From contig CAVOZT010000004.1 in the NCBI GenBank assembly GCA_963701375.1, positions 1,178,001 through 1,242,000 on the forward strand: a DNA stretch of 64,000 nt. The letters are read 5' to 3'. The translations under genes were made by a program, and so were the position numbers. Of this stretch, positions 7,382 to 17,266 are shown in pieces. Each line of letters begins with the position of its first letter. Position 1 is the stretch's first letter. The stretch is from CAVXTF01 sp963701375. GTDB lineage: Bacteria; Actinomycetota; Acidimicrobiia; Acidimicrobiales; CAVXTF01. The notes under the pieces were generated by a model that was not told the origin of the DNA, ran no database searches, and saw nothing but the letters and a program-made list of their open reading frames with translations.

Positions 7382-8912
7382 CGCTTCGGGTATCTGCGCC
7401 AACCCATCTGGTGGCCGTCAGAGCGCCACGCGAGATCGGGTCATAGTTGGGCGGCCGGATTCGAAGACGAGGTCGGCCAGAGTCGTTGAGACGCACATCT
7501 CCGTGCTCTTCTTTGTCGACGACAAGGTCTACAAGTTGCGAAAGCCTGTGCAGTTCGGGTTCCTCGACTTTCGCGATCGTGAAGAGCGAAGGACCGACTG
7601 CGAACGCGAGGTCGTGCTCAATCGGAGGCTGGCACCCGACGTGTACCTCGGGGTGGCTGATGTTGTGATCGAGGGGGACCCCATCGATCACATGGTCGTC
7701 ATGCGGCGAATGCCCGATGACCGACGGCTTGCTTTCCTCGCCCGTCAGGGCGGTGACCTGAGTGACTGCCTCCGCGAGGTTGCAGAAGTAATGGCCGCAT
7801 TTCACCGAATGGCCAATCGCTCGCCGGAAATCGCAGCTGCGGGGACAGGTGACGCATTGCGAACTGCTTGGGAGGCTGACTTTGCCGAGACCGAACACTT
7901 CGTCGGGCCAATTCTGGACGAGGATGTCGAGACCGAGATCAGATCCCTGGCGATGCGTTTTATTTTGGGTCGCAGAACTTTGCTCGAGTCCCGGATCGCC
8001 GCGGGACGTGTGTGCGATGGACACGGCGATCTCCAGGCCGAGGACATCTTCTGCCTCGACGACGGGGTCCGAATCATTGACTGCATCGAGTTCTCAGACG
8101 AATTGCGTTACTGCGACGTAATCGCCGACGTGGCGTTCCTTGCGATGGACTTGGAACGGTTAGGGAGGCCCGATTGCTCGACGCAGTTCGTTCTGGACTA
8201 CGAGCAAGCCGCCGGCGAACGTTTGCCGCGATCGCTCTTCCATCTCTATTGCGCGTCAAGAGCCTACGTCCGCGCCAAGGTCGCCTGCCTGCGTGTTGAA
8301 CAGGGAACTGACGCTTCTCGAATCGAGGCAAGCGAATTGCAGGGCCTCGCGCTCGTTCACCTGCGTCGGGCCAGGGTGTCGCTCGTGGTCATCGGGGGAC
8401 CTCCTGGGTCGGGCAAGTCCACCCTCGCCGCCGGGATAGCAAGAGCGCGGGATTGGGTCGTCCTTCGTACCGACCAGATCCGTGCAGAGCGTGAGACTGG
8501 CCCCGCAACGTCGGATCCGCGATTCCAGGCAGGACGTTACAGCCCAGCTGCAACCGCTCTCGTGTACGAGGAGATGTTCCGACGAGCCGAGCCGTTGCTG
8601 GAACAAGGGAAGTCGGTGGTCCTCGACGCGTCGTGGATCGACGATGCTTGGCGCCGTGCAGCTCGGGTGCTGGCTGATCGCACTTCGAGCGACCTGGTCG
8701 AGTTGCGCTGTGAGGTTGACCCCGAAGAAGGTGCGGCCCGAATAGTTCAGCGGCTCTCTAAGCATGCTGATGTCTCCGAGGCGACACCGGAAGTGAGCGA
8801 GGCCATGAGACGGTCGATGGACTCCTGGGAATCGGCGGTCGTCATCGATACATCGGGCAAGACGGCTGAGGAAGGGCTGGCTCTGGCGCTGGAAACGCTT
8901 CCCCCGGCGTGA
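7374..8912 (+). CDS. two-domain phosphotransferase/AAA kinase, Rv2004c-like
   Basis: 512 residues. The N-terminal half resembles aminoglycoside phosphotransferase-fold kinases: VYKLRKPVQFGFLDF (lysine), CDGHGDLQAEDIFCLDD (catalytic loop with HGDL), IIDCIEFSDELRYCDV (metal site). The C-terminal half is a P-loop kinase of the AAA_33/Zeta type with VVIGGPPGSGKSTLA (Walker A, about residue 345) and VVLDASWIDDAWRR. The same domain order is found in Rv2004c of the M. tuberculosis DosR regulon. The substrate is unknown. It is co-transcribed with the STAS-like gene; the start GTG at 7374 overlaps that gene. Confidence 0.82.
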   Translation: MTDASGICANPSGGRQSATRDRVIVGRPDSKTRSARVVETHISVLFFVDDKVYKLRKPVQFGFLDFRDREERRTDCEREVVLNRRLAPDVYLGVADVVIEGDPIDHMVVMRRMPDDRRLAFLARQGGDLSDCLREVAEVMAAFHRMANRSPEIAAAGTGDALRTAWEADFAETEHFVGPILDEDVETEIRSLAMRFILGRRTLLESRIAAGRVCDGHGDLQAEDIFCLDDGVRIIDCIEFSDELRYCDVIADVAFLAMDLERLGRPDCSTQFVLDYEQAAGERLPRSLFHLYCASRAYVRAKVACLRVEQGTDASRIEASELQGLALVHLRRARVSLVVIGGPPGSGKSTLAAGIARARDWVVLRTDQIRAERETGPATSDPRFQAGRYSPAATALVYEEMFRRAEPLLEQGKSVVLDASWIDDAWRRAARVLADRTSSDLVELRCEVDPEEGAARIVQRLSKHADVSEATPEVSEAMRRSMDSWESAVVIDTSGKTAEEGLALALETLPPA

Positions 8913-8919
8913 TGGTCAC

Positions 8920-9336
8920 ATGGATGTGAGCTCGTTAATCGCCTCCGGCGCCCTGACAGGGGCCAGGCGCTGGGCAGCGCTCGTGCCCCTAGGCGTGACG
9001 GTCCTTCTCGTCAGCCTCGACACCGCAGTCTGGAACGTTGCCATGGCTTTCAATCCGGTCGTTTCCGACGAGATTCCGATGGCCGGCGCCCGCCGCCCCC
9101 AGCCCCATGAAGGCGCGCGACAGAACGAGTCGGTCGGGGCTCGAGGCAAATGCCGATCCCGCGGATGCCGCTTCAAACACCTCGAGGCCTGCCAGAAACA
9201 CCCACTTGCGCCCCACCCTGGTCGCCGAGGGTACCTAGTGACAGAAGTAGGCGGACAAAGACCAAGGCGAAGAAGTCAACCATCCACTGGAGTTGGGTCG
9301 AATTCGCGTGGAGGTCGCGGATATGGTCGCGCGCAC
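8920..9336 (-). pseudogene. remnant of a DHA2-type MFS drug transporter
   Basis: Pieces in different minus-strand frames match an EmrB/QacA-like transporter: TQLQWMVDFFALVF and LLLSLGTLGD near 9220-9300, then VGRKWVFLAGLEVFEAASAG and LVLSRAFMGLGAAG near 9090-9220. After that the frame is lost. Only the first two or three membrane segments of about fourteen remain, so it is a decayed fragment, not just a sequencing indel. No ribosome site or intact reading frame. Confidence 0.65.
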
Positions 9337-9352
9337 GTCGCATGTGGTTCGA

Positions 9353-9817
9353 CTAGTCCTTGTCACGAAGCACCAGAACGGGGCAGTGAGCGTTCGTGAC
9401 GCAGTGCTCGCTGACCGATCCGAGCAACATGCCCGCGAACTCTCCGTGACCTCGACTGCCGACGACGAGAAGGTCAGCTCCCCGAGAGGCTTTTACCAAG
9501 ACAGGCGCAGGGTGACCTTCGACCACGATCGAGTGCATGGAAACGTCCGGGTGCGCTTTGCGAGCTCCCTCGAGGGCACTGTCAAGGATCCCTTGGGCGT
9601 CGTCTGAAGGTTTGTAATCGGAAGGAACGTATGAGAAAGCGATGCCGAACGCTGCTGGCCAATCCCATGTCATCACCACCTCGAGTGCAGATCCGGTTAG
9701 CTCAGCCTGGCGCGCGGCCCACTCCAATGCGGCGATTGAACCTGCCGAACCATCTATACCAACGACTATGCGCCGGGCGCCTTGACCTTCATCTCCCGTC
9801 GCTTGTGTGCTCGTCAC
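9353..9817 (-). CDS. universal stress protein (UspA family)
   Basis: 154 residues, one Usp domain. It starts RRIVVGIDGSAGSIAALEWA and ends with the ATP-binding pattern GSRGHGEFAGMLLGSVSEHC followed by CPVLVLRD. ATP-binding Usps of this type are prominent in the mycobacterial DosR regulon (for example Rv2623). The GTG at 9817 was chosen because GAGGAG lies 6 bases before it; the open frame extends to 9910 without a ribosome site. No DevR-like box was found in the 54 bases before the divergent gene. Confidence 0.9.
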   Translation of the reverse strand: MTSTQATGDEGQGARRIVVGIDGSAGSIAALEWAARQAELTGSALEVVMTWDWPAAFGIAFSYVPSDYKPSDDAQGILDSALEGARKAHPDVSMHSIVVEGHPAPVLVKASRGADLLVVGSRGHGEFAGMLLGSVSEHCVTNAHCPVLVLRDKD

Positions 9818-9871
9818 GTTTGGCTCCTCTTCTAGATCCCGCGAATTGCATGTGACATCTGCAGGATATCG

Positions 9872-10405
9872 ATGCGGACGCAAGACGAAGACCACAGGAT
9901 CCGGATCCATAAACCCGCCCGGGACCCGGAAGATCTGGGACGAACGCCTCTAGAGGCTTCAGGAGATCTGCGCGACCCTGGATGCGTGTGGATTGACCAA
10001 CGTGGATCCGAAGTAGTCCCGCTCCCGGAATGCCTGAGATTGCTCGCTGTCGCGGCCAAGAAAGGGGCGATCGGCAGGCTCGCCGTGTCGCAGGACCAGG
10101 CACCGCTGGTCCGGCCGGCGAATTTCACGTACCACGATCGAAACCTGGTGATCCGTCTTGGCGAGGGGACCATCTGCTCCGCTGCTGTCGGAGCGCTTGT
10201 GGCCTTCGAGGTGGACGAAGTTGACCACGAAACCGGGCTAGCGTGGAGCGTGCTCGTGCGCGGCCTCGCGACGTTGGCACCCAATTCCGAGCCTGACGTG
10301 AAAAGTGAGGAGGCTCCTAAGCCCCTCGTGCCTGATCCTGGTGAAACGCTCCTCGCCATTCGAGCCGATGTCGTTACCGGGAGACGGTTCAAACTCGACA
10401 GTTGA
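9872..10405 (+). CDS. pyridoxamine 5'-phosphate oxidase-fold protein
   Basis: 177 residues. After a charged N-terminal extension of about 45 residues, the core reads LLAVAAKKGAIGRLAVSQDQAPLVRPANFTYHDRNLVIRL and VAFEVDEVDHETGLAWSVLVRGLA. This is the split-barrel flavin/F420-binding fold with the 'W.V.V.G.A' signature. Rv3129-type members occur in the DosR regulon. The substrate is unknown. It is divergent from the Usp gene and convergent with the CBS gene. The start is uncertain because no strong ribosome site precedes it. Confidence 0.8.
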   Translation: MRTQDEDHRIRIHKPARDPEDLGRTPLEASGDLRDPGCVWIDQRGSEVVPLPECLRLLAVAAKKGAIGRLAVSQDQAPLVRPANFTYHDRNLVIRLGEGTICSAAVGALVAFEVDEVDHETGLAWSVLVRGLATLAPNSEPDVKSEEAPKPLVPDPGETLLAIRADVVTGRRFKLDS

Positions 10406-10420
10406 GCGAATGATGCTCGC

Positions 10421-10849
10421 CTATTTTCTGGATTCAGGAACGAGGAGGTCTTGTGCCACCGGAGACACAACAGCCCCCAACTCGAGGACTAGAGCGACGA
10501 GAAGGTCGTCCGTCGTGATGATCCCGGCCAGATCCTGACCTTCCACTACGGGAAGACGACGGACCCCGGCCACCTTGAGTGCTTGGTACGCCTCGAAGAT
10601 ATCTGCGGATCCTTGAATGGTCACCGGGTGTTCTGTCATCACGGCATCCACTGTCGAGCTCGACGGTAGATTGGCGCCAACCCCGCGGATGGCGATGTCC
10701 CGGTCCGTGACGATCCCGATGACCTGATATCCGCTTTCGACCAGCACCGAACCGACCCCATTCGTTCCCATCAGCTTTGCCGCCTCCTCCAAAGTGCATC
10801 CGATGGGCACGGTGACGGGTGCCTTCCGCAAGAATTCTCGTACAAGCAT
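10421..10849 (-). CDS. CBS-pair protein, Hrp1 (Rv2626c)-like
   Basis: 142 residues made of two CBS motifs: VREFLRKAPVTVPIGCTLEEAAKLM ... GIVTDRDIAIRGVGA, and AVMTEHPVTIQGSADIFEAYQAL ... AGIITTDDLLVALV. The size and layout equal hypoxic response protein Hrp1 of M. tuberculosis (143 residues). A stand-alone CBS pair usually binds adenosyl nucleotides or regulates a partner. The ATG at 10849 was taken because GAGGAG is 8 bases upstream; the ATG at 10855 is too close to it. A DevR-like box lies at 10974-10991. Confidence 0.88.
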   Translation of the reverse strand: MLVREFLRKAPVTVPIGCTLEEAAKLMGTNGVGSVLVESGYQVIGIVTDRDIAIRGVGANLPSSSTVDAVMTEHPVTIQGSADIFEAYQALKVAGVRRLPVVEGQDLAGIITTDDLLVALVLELGAVVSPVAQDLLVPESRK

Positions 10850-10973
10850 GGTCATCTCTCCTCGTGTCGCCACCAGCGGGATCTTGCGTTGCTTCGTGGG
10901 GCCTCGACGCTTGGATCTGTGTCGAAACTCTGTCAGGACGAGGTGATCGTATGCACCAAGCCCACCGATGGAC

Positions 10974-10991
10974 AGGGCACAAGGTCCCATT
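10974..10991. promoter_or_regulatory. DevR-box-like palindrome
   Basis: AGGGCACAAGGTCCCATT; on the minus strand AATGGGACCTTGTGCCCT. It points to the CBS gene, whose start is 125 bases away. Confidence 0.65.
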
Positions 10992-11006
10992 GAACGCAGA
11001 ATGAGA

Positions 11007-11023
11007 TAGGACCAATAGCCCTA
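11007..11023. promoter_or_regulatory. DevR-box-like palindrome
   Basis: TAGGACCAATAGCCCTA, 72-88 bases before the Usp start at 11095. Paired tail to tail with the box at 10974, 33 bases centre to centre (about three helical turns). Confidence 0.65.
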
Positions 11024-11094
11024 CCGTGACAAGCCCGCCGCGGTCCAAGATCAGTCAGACAGGTTGAAAGGGTGGAGCTGAACGTGTCAATGCA

Positions 11095-11562
11095 ATGTGC
11101 CGGGTCATGGCGATGAGTTCTTCGATCGTGGTCGGTGTGGACGGGTCGAAACCCTCGCTCGAAGCGTTGCGCTGGGCAGCGGCGCAAGCTCGGCTGACTG
11201 GTGCCTCGCTCCACGTGGTCGCGGCATGGCATTTCCCGGCCTCGCTCGGCTGGGCGCCGGCATGGGGTCCTGGTTGGGATCCAGCTGCCGAAGCTGCCGG
11301 TGCATTGGAGAAGGTGGTCGAAAGCGTTCTCGGGTCGGCCGGTGGGCTCGAAGTGCACCAAAAGGTGATGGAGGGCCATCCTGCTCCTGTCCTGCTACAA
11401 CTGGCGGAGCAAGCGGACCTGCTTGTGGTCGGAAGCCGGGGACGCGGCGAATTCGCCGGGCTATTGCTCGGATCTGTTAGCGGGCACTGTGCAACGCACT
11501 CGCCTTGCCCCGTGGTGATAGTCCGTTGCCCGAAAGCCGGGACAGTCGAGGCAACCGAATAG
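11095..11562 (+). CDS. universal stress protein (UspA family)
   Basis: 155 residues, single Usp domain: SSIVVGVDGSKPSLEALRWA at the start, VVEGHPAP-type loop (VMEGHPAPVLLQL), and the ATP-binding GSRGRGEFAGLLLGSVSGHC with CPVVIV. It is very close to the Usp at 32512-32940, so the two are probably recent paralogues. The first in-frame ATG (11095) is given; ATGs at 11107 and 11113 would also give a normal N terminus and none has a good ribosome site. Divergent from the CBS gene over two DevR-like boxes. Confidence 0.9.
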   Translation: MCRVMAMSSSIVVGVDGSKPSLEALRWAAAQARLTGASLHVVAAWHFPASLGWAPAWGPGWDPAAEAAGALEKVVESVLGSAGGLEVHQKVMEGHPAPVLLQLAEQADLLVVGSRGRGEFAGLLLGSVSGHCATHSPCPVVIVRCPKAGTVEATE

Positions 11563-11617
11563 CATTGGAGCGACATGACCGCACGCACGACGCGGCGTTG
11601 GAGGGAGGATCCGTCTG

Positions 11618-12043
11618 GTGCCTCAGCTGGTTGAGCTCACAGAGGAAGAGTGCCTGCGACTGCTTGAGTCGCATTTCGTCGGCCGGATCGCCGTCGTCCG
11701 TGACGGGAACCCGCTGATCTTTCCGGTGAACTACTTGATCGAGGGTCGCACCGTGGCGTTTCGCACCGACCCGGGAACGAAGTTCGATTGGGCCGTGATG
11801 TCGCCGGTCGCTTTCGAAATCGACTGGACTGATCCGATGTATCACGAAGGCTGGAGCGTGATGGTCCAAGGCATCGGGAGGGACATCACCGGGGCTCTGG
11901 ACGCGCAATCCGCGAGGGTGACCGCCCACACGCTCAATCCGTGGGCAGGCGGCGCAAAGGATCATTGGGTGGCCATAGCGTCACCGAGCTTTTCCGGACG
12001 CCGGATCTTTCAACACCAACAGGTGGAGAAGCCCACTTCCTAA
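11618..12043 (+). CDS. pyridoxamine 5'-phosphate oxidase-fold protein
   Basis: 141 residues. ECLRLLESHFVGRIAVVRDGNPLIFPVNYLIEGRTVAFRT and VAFEIDWTDPMYHEGWSVMVQGIGRDI are typical of the small flavin-binding split-barrel family found near DosR-type genes. The GTG start follows GGAGGGAGG by 10 bases. It lies 55 bases after the Usp and probably shares its transcript. It is convergent with the acyl-CoA synthetase. Enzyme activity is unknown. Confidence 0.85.
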   Translation: MPQLVELTEEECLRLLESHFVGRIAVVRDGNPLIFPVNYLIEGRTVAFRTDPGTKFDWAVMSPVAFEIDWTDPMYHEGWSVMVQGIGRDITGALDAQSARVTAHTLNPWAGGAKDHWVAIASPSFSGRRIFQHQQVEKPTS

Positions 12044-12095
12044 GACCTGTGCCGGGTACAACTGAACGCTTCTCCTGCACGTTCATCGTGAATAC

Positions 12096-14791
12096 TCATG
12101 TCAAGTGCCTGGCTTCGTCGGCTTGGAAGGTCTCGGGCAACACACGAAGTCGGGCATCGACCACGACTATTCCCTCCGGGCTGGCTAGAACGGGGTTGAA
12201 GTCGGCCTCGCCAAGCTCGGGGAGATCCTCCGCCAACCGGCCGCACCGCAAAACGAGGTCGAAGAGCGCTTCGAGGTGGACGGGAGTGCTGCCGCGGTAG
12301 CCGGTCAGAAGGGGAGCACCGCGAAGCGAGAAGAGCATTTCCTTTGCATCGACGTCCGTGAGGGGCACGCGGCAGGTGGCGTAGTCGCCCAGGAGCTCTA
12401 CCGCGGTTCCGCCTAATCCCAGCAGCACCAGCGGTCCGAACGCGGGGTCCTGCACGAAACCGACGATGATCTCGACGCCGGGTTGGACCATCGGCTGGAC
12501 GATTGCTCCGTCCATCGCATCACCCAAGGATGCCGCCATCTCCTCGTAGGCAGCGCTCACAGAATGAGCCGAGCTAAGCGCCAGGTGCACGCCGCCCACG
12601 TCACTCTTGTGCACGAGCCCCTGTCCGGTCGCTTTGAGGGCAACTGGGAAGCCGACCGCGGCCGCGGCCGATTCGGCCTCGCGGGAGCTCGTCACTGAAG
12701 CGGTGGCGACAACGGGGATCCCATAAGCCTTGAGCACGGACATCGCCCGCTCTCCAGTTATCCAGCCATCTTCCGGCGGTTCCTCAAGGAGGCGCCTCGC
12801 TGAGTTGGCGTTAATGTCGTCGATCGCCGTTGGCGTCCCGATCGGTCGATTGCGCCACTCGACGTATGTGACGGCGCGCTTCAATGCTCGAGCGGCAGTC
12901 TCGGGATAGGTGAAGCAAGGCACTGTCGTCAGTGCCGTCCGAAGGGCCGAGGGTGCGAAATCGGCGCCGAGGAAGCTGGCCAGGACCGGCTTTGAGTGCC
13001 CGGCTCGAGCGGCCGATTCTGCTGCATGCAATACCGCTGATGCGACATCATCGCTGCGTGTGACGAGAGGCGGGGTGAAGATCACCAGGACGGAGTCGAT
13101 CTCGTCCCCTTTCAGCAGCATCGTCAGCGCACGACCGTATGTATCAGCCGATGCCGAAGCGATCATGTCGATCGGGTTCTGAACCCCCGCCCCTGGAGGT
13201 AGAAACGCGGCCAGCGCCGCACAGGTAGAAGGAGAGAGCAGGGGCACCTCGAGACCGTGACCAGCACACGCGTCGGCAGCAAGTACGCCTGGGCCTCCCG
13301 CATTCGTCAGGATTGCGACTCGCCGACCCTTCGGCAACGGACCGGCAGCCAACACCTCTGCGGCGTCGAAAAGCTCCTCGATGGTATCGACGCGAATAAC
13401 TCCTGTTTGTCGGAACAGCGCGTTTACTGCATCTTCGGAACTTGCCAGTGCGGCTGTGTGAGAGGCGGCACCTCGGGTCCCAGCTACGCTGCGCCCACTC
13501 TTTACGGCGATTATCGGTTTCGACCTGCTCACCTTCCTGGCGATCCGGCTGAATTTCGCGCGGGTTGCCGAATGACTCCAAATAAAGCAGCAACACCTTT
13601 GTGGCAGGGTCCTGCTCCCACCAGGTCAGCATGTCGTTGCCACTTATGTCGGCTTTGTTCCCAGTTGAGACGAAGCTCGACAGGCCGATCCCCCTCGAAG
13701 TGACCTCGTGGAGCAACGCGATGCCTAGACCACCCGACTGAGAGACGAATCCGAGCGAACCGCCGAGGGGGCTCGTTGGCGCGAACGTGGCGTTCATCGA
13801 CACCGAGGGTTCGGTATTGACGACGCCGAAGCAGTTCGGTCCGACGATTCGCATCCCGTAGGAATGTGCCAGGCGGGTTACATCGCGCTGGCTCTGCGCG
13901 CCGTCGATGCCGGTTTCGGCAAATCCGGCGCTGATGACCACGAGAGCGCCCACACCCTTTCGGCCGCACTCGTTGACGACCTTGGCGACCTTGTCGGCAG
14001 GGACGGCTATCAGAGCCAGGTCGACGGGGCCCGGTATTGACTCGACGTTCGGCCAGCAGGGTACGCTCGCCACACTCGCGGCAGTGGGATTCACCGGGTA
14101 AACCGGTCCTTGGAATCCGCCCTGTAGCAGATTTCGCAACAATTGATGCCCGATCGTGCCCTGCGCTCGAGCGGCGCCGACTACGGCGACCGAAGCCGGG
14201 CGAAGCAATCGCTCGATGGAACGAACGACCGACTTTCGATCTCGTTCTTCGGCTGCCTCCAGCGCTTCAGGGCTGGGAGCAATGTCAAGCACGACCCTTA
14301 CGACCTCTGACGCCCGTGAATACTTCCGGGCGAATCCGGCTTCACGAAATACCGAAAGCATCCGGTGGTTGTCGGAAAGTGTGTCGGCGATGAAGCGCCG
14401 GATGCCGTGGCGTCTGGCGATGCTAGCCAGGTGTTCCAGGAGGACAGTTCCGAGTCCTCGTCCTTGGAACTCGTCTTGGACTACAAAGGCCACCTCTGCT
14501 TCGTCACCACCGGGCGGGCGGTCATACGCGCGCGACCGCCACAATGCGACCCGCACGTTCGACAACCAAGGCAACTCGGTCCACGCAGTCAACGTTGATG
14601 AAGCGCGCGACTTCTGCGTCAGAGAGCTCCGGATGAGGACCGAAGAAGCGCAGGACGATGCTCCGGAAGGAAAGGCTCGCGTGGAACGCTCGGAGCGCAT
14701 CACCGTCCGTTGGGCGGATGTCGCGGACGTGCGCAGTGGAGCCGTCGAACAGGAGCACGTCGAAGTCCGAGGAAGTGGTGTTGTCATCCAT
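12096..14791 (-). CDS. GNAT domain fused to ADP-forming acyl-CoA (acetyl-CoA) synthetase; two frame breaks
   Basis: About 897 residues when read through two single extra bases. Residues 1-160 are a GNAT acetyltransferase (VQDEFQGRGLGTVLLEHL is the acetyl-CoA loop). Next comes a CoA-binding domain (LLRPASVAVVGAARAQGTIG), a ligase domain (FVSQSGGLGIALL, GTRGAASHTAALAS with the phospho-His loop) and an ATP-grasp domain (GFPVALKATGQGLVHKSDVGGV). ADP-forming enzymes make ATP from acetyl-CoA; PatZ-type fusions also acetylate proteins. Breaks lie near 14528 (GCGCGC run) and near 13545. Both halves keep full-length, conserved sequence, so sequencing error is more likely than decay. Confidence 0.82.
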
Positions 14792-14879
14792 CGATGTCAG
14801 GCGCAGGTTGCGGCAAATTGTGCTGACGTGAGACGCCGGGTACTCGGCTCAATCCCGCCGCCTGGCCTCTCAGTCCTTT

Positions 14880-16832
14880 CTACTGCGGTGGCCCATTCCC
14901 ACCTTCTGTCGGTGTCGTTTCGACAGTTGGTGTCGCGGGGCCAGTTGGTGTCGTGGCGACAGTCGGCGTTCCACGGCCAGCGCGGTGAATGCCCGAAAGC
15001 GGGGGACCCGCGCCGGCGTCGCGGTTGTAGTCGCGCCAGACAAGTCGGTGTACCGGGATCCAACGAGGGATGTCACGAAGTCCCGGGATGAAGGGAACCG
15101 CAAGTAGGAGAACCGTGGCCGCTCCTGTGAGATAGACCGCTATGAGGTCTACATTGGCGGACGTCCTGAAGTGCGGAAACTGATACCAGAGTTGGTAGAG
15201 CCAGAGCCACGGCTGCCCGGGGTAGCTGCCGGTCTCGTTCATGACCCCCCACTGCGTTCCTGTCAAATGCTGTGCCGCCGCCTGGCTGGCGAAGTAGCTC
15301 CCGTCTTCTAGGAACAGCAACGGTTTCGTATAGTCCGTTCCGTAAAACGGATGTTGTGCGACCAGATCGGCGTCAAGGCCACCGCTCTGAGCAAGTGAGA
15401 GCTCCGTGGACATCAGTTCAGGGACCGGCCCGTCCGAGGCACCTGGTACGACTGGCTGGCCGTTCGAGAACTTCACGTTTGTGAGCGCAGTGGAATAGGC
15501 GTTGAGCCAGGCGATAGTTGTTGACTTCGACGCGGCGCGGTACTCGCTGAGTGCCGCAGCAAGAGACGGGTTCGAGAAGGCGACGCTTGATAGTGGGCCG
15601 AGCACGAATGACTCTGATGTGTTGATCGGGTCGCGAACTCCGACAAAGGTTTGCGGGGAGAAGCCCAGTCGCTGGACGTTGTGGCTCCCATTGCTGTACG
15701 GCGGTCCATAGGTTGCCGTTTCGCTCGTCCCAGCCAGCTCATTTGCTGCGGTGCCGAGGAAGTCAGCCGGCGCGACCTGGGCCCAGGTACGAATCGTTAT
15801 TGCTGGCACGTCGGGTGAAGACAACAACCCCGCAAGGAGAAACGTGAGGAGCAGGACGACCACAGTTGCGACGGTCGCCTCCTTGGCGATGTCGTAGCGG
15901 CGCGTCGGCCCAGTCCAATCAGCCGCGTCAGAGACAGCTTGAGCTCGGCGCGACGGGCGAGGCGGCGCACCAGCCTCTGCCTTCCCGAACCCCCCCGAGG
16001 GGAGTGGGTGGGCGACGCCCCGGTAACGGACGAGTAGCACATGGACGCCGACGAGAGCCAGCAGGATGATGGGTACCAGCACTACGTGCCAGAGCAGCAT
16101 CTCGCCGAAGTTCAGCAGATTGAAGAATGCGCCGACCCCAACGGCGTTGAAGGCGTCCTTGCCGTTCGCGGAGATCCATTGAGAGTCGAAGTTTTGCTGG
16201 GTCAGGTAGCCCGTGAACGCCTCGACGACCGAAACAACAAACGCGAGGACACCGGTTATCCAGGTTCGCGCTCTCTTGCCACGCCAGGCTGCCATCCAGA
16301 ACTTTCCCCAGAGATGGATCACCATGAAGGCCATGAACAGCTCGACACTCCACAGGTGCAAGCTGTTGAAGAAGTGGCCCACGGAATTTGTCTGCCACCA
16401 GTCAGGCCCTCCCAGCGCGATCGCGAAGCCCGAAACGATCGCGACTGCAAGTGCCGCGAGGGTTGCGACCCCGAATGTGTAGATCCACGAGGCTACGTAG
16501 GCGGGTTGGCGATCCGGCACCAGTCGTTCGGGGGGTAGGGCCCGTAGAAGCCGGCGGCGAATGCGGTAGGTCCACATTCTCGATGCAGCTCCTGCGAGCT
16601 CATATGGCGTAGGTGCGGGACTCTGCGAAGGAGGCGTCTCGCTGTACTCCGCATCGTCGCTTTTACCCTCGTGGGACTTTGGGAACGGAATCACGAGAGC
16701 CAGACCGAAGATCACGATCATCACCGCGATCAGCACGAGATTGGATTCAGATACGAAGAAGATGTTCCAGTGGAAGTATCGCCCTGGTTGGTTCAGGTCG
16801 ATGGCTGACACCAAAAGGCTTAGGTTTGTCAT
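14880..16832 (-). CDS. cytochrome b (b6-type N domain) with large extracytoplasmic insert
   Basis: 650 residues. One N-terminal membrane segment, then a cytochrome b core of about four segments. Haem-ligand pairs appear in NSLHLWSVELFMAFMVIHLWGKF and WHVVLVPIILLALVGVHVLL, and the first helix end GYLTQQNFDSQWIS matches QcrB-like proteins. A soluble domain of about 200 residues follows, then one more membrane segment and a Thr/Pro repeat tail (TPTVATTPT, TPTVETTPT). There is no Rieske, cytochrome c or subunit IV gene next to it, so it is not a standard bc1 operon. The electron donor is unknown. Confidence 0.8.
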   Translation of the reverse strand: MTNLSLLVSAIDLNQPGRYFHWNIFFVSESNLVLIAVMIVIFGLALVIPFPKSHEGKSDDAEYSETPPSQSPAPTPYELAGAASRMWTYRIRRRLLRALPPERLVPDRQPAYVASWIYTFGVATLAALAVAIVSGFAIALGGPDWWQTNSVGHFFNSLHLWSVELFMAFMVIHLWGKFWMAAWRGKRARTWITGVLAFVVSVVEAFTGYLTQQNFDSQWISANGKDAFNAVGVGAFFNLLNFGEMLLWHVVLVPIILLALVGVHVLLVRYRGVAHPLPSGGFGKAEAGAPPRPSRRAQAVSDAADWTGPTRRYDIAKEATVATVVVLLLTFLLAGLLSSPDVPAITIRTWAQVAPADFLGTAANELAGTSETATYGPPYSNGSHNVQRLGFSPQTFVGVRDPINTSESFVLGPLSSVAFSNPSLAAALSEYRAASKSTTIAWLNAYSTALTNVKFSNGQPVVPGASDGPVPELMSTELSLAQSGGLDADLVAQHPFYGTDYTKPLLFLEDGSYFASQAAAQHLTGTQWGVMNETGSYPGQPWLWLYQLWYQFPHFRTSANVDLIAVYLTGAATVLLLAVPFIPGLRDIPRWIPVHRLVWRDYNRDAGAGPPLSGIHRAGRGTPTVATTPTGPATPTVETTPTEGGNGPPQ

Positions 16833-17266
16833 GTCTTTCTCCTCGACGCCCCAGGCGCACTCGAGAGCCTCACAAGCAGCCCGTTGAAGGTTGGTGCTCG
16901 GGAATCACCGATCATGGAGGAAAACCTCCGGCACTGTGGTCGTTGTATTTTGTCGACCCGGGCATCTGCTCATGAACCTAGTTCTGCTCGGCGCACGATG
17001 CCGTGATTCACGCGTCCTTCCTCGCACCGGCGAGACCTTGGGGAGAACCGACCGCGATATCGGCGAAATTCGCAACGAGCTCACCACCATGGACAGCGCA
17101 CTCGCGCCCTCGACCGTCTGGGCCATCTGACCAGATCCCTGCCAAACGGATCCGATCATCGTGACGCTCGGATTGAGCAGGCACAGGCCATGGGCCTCGG
17201 GTTGGGCTTTAATGACGCGTCGGCGAAACGCTGCGTATGCGCACCCGTCGATTAGCACATCTCGGC
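16833..17266. other. intergenic region without recognised gene
   Basis: 434 bases. Open frames here lack family resemblance. It includes the small inverted repeat GGAGG-AAAA-CCTCC at 16916-16929 just upstream of the cytochrome b gene, possibly a regulatory hairpin. No DevR-like box was found. Confidence 0.5.
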
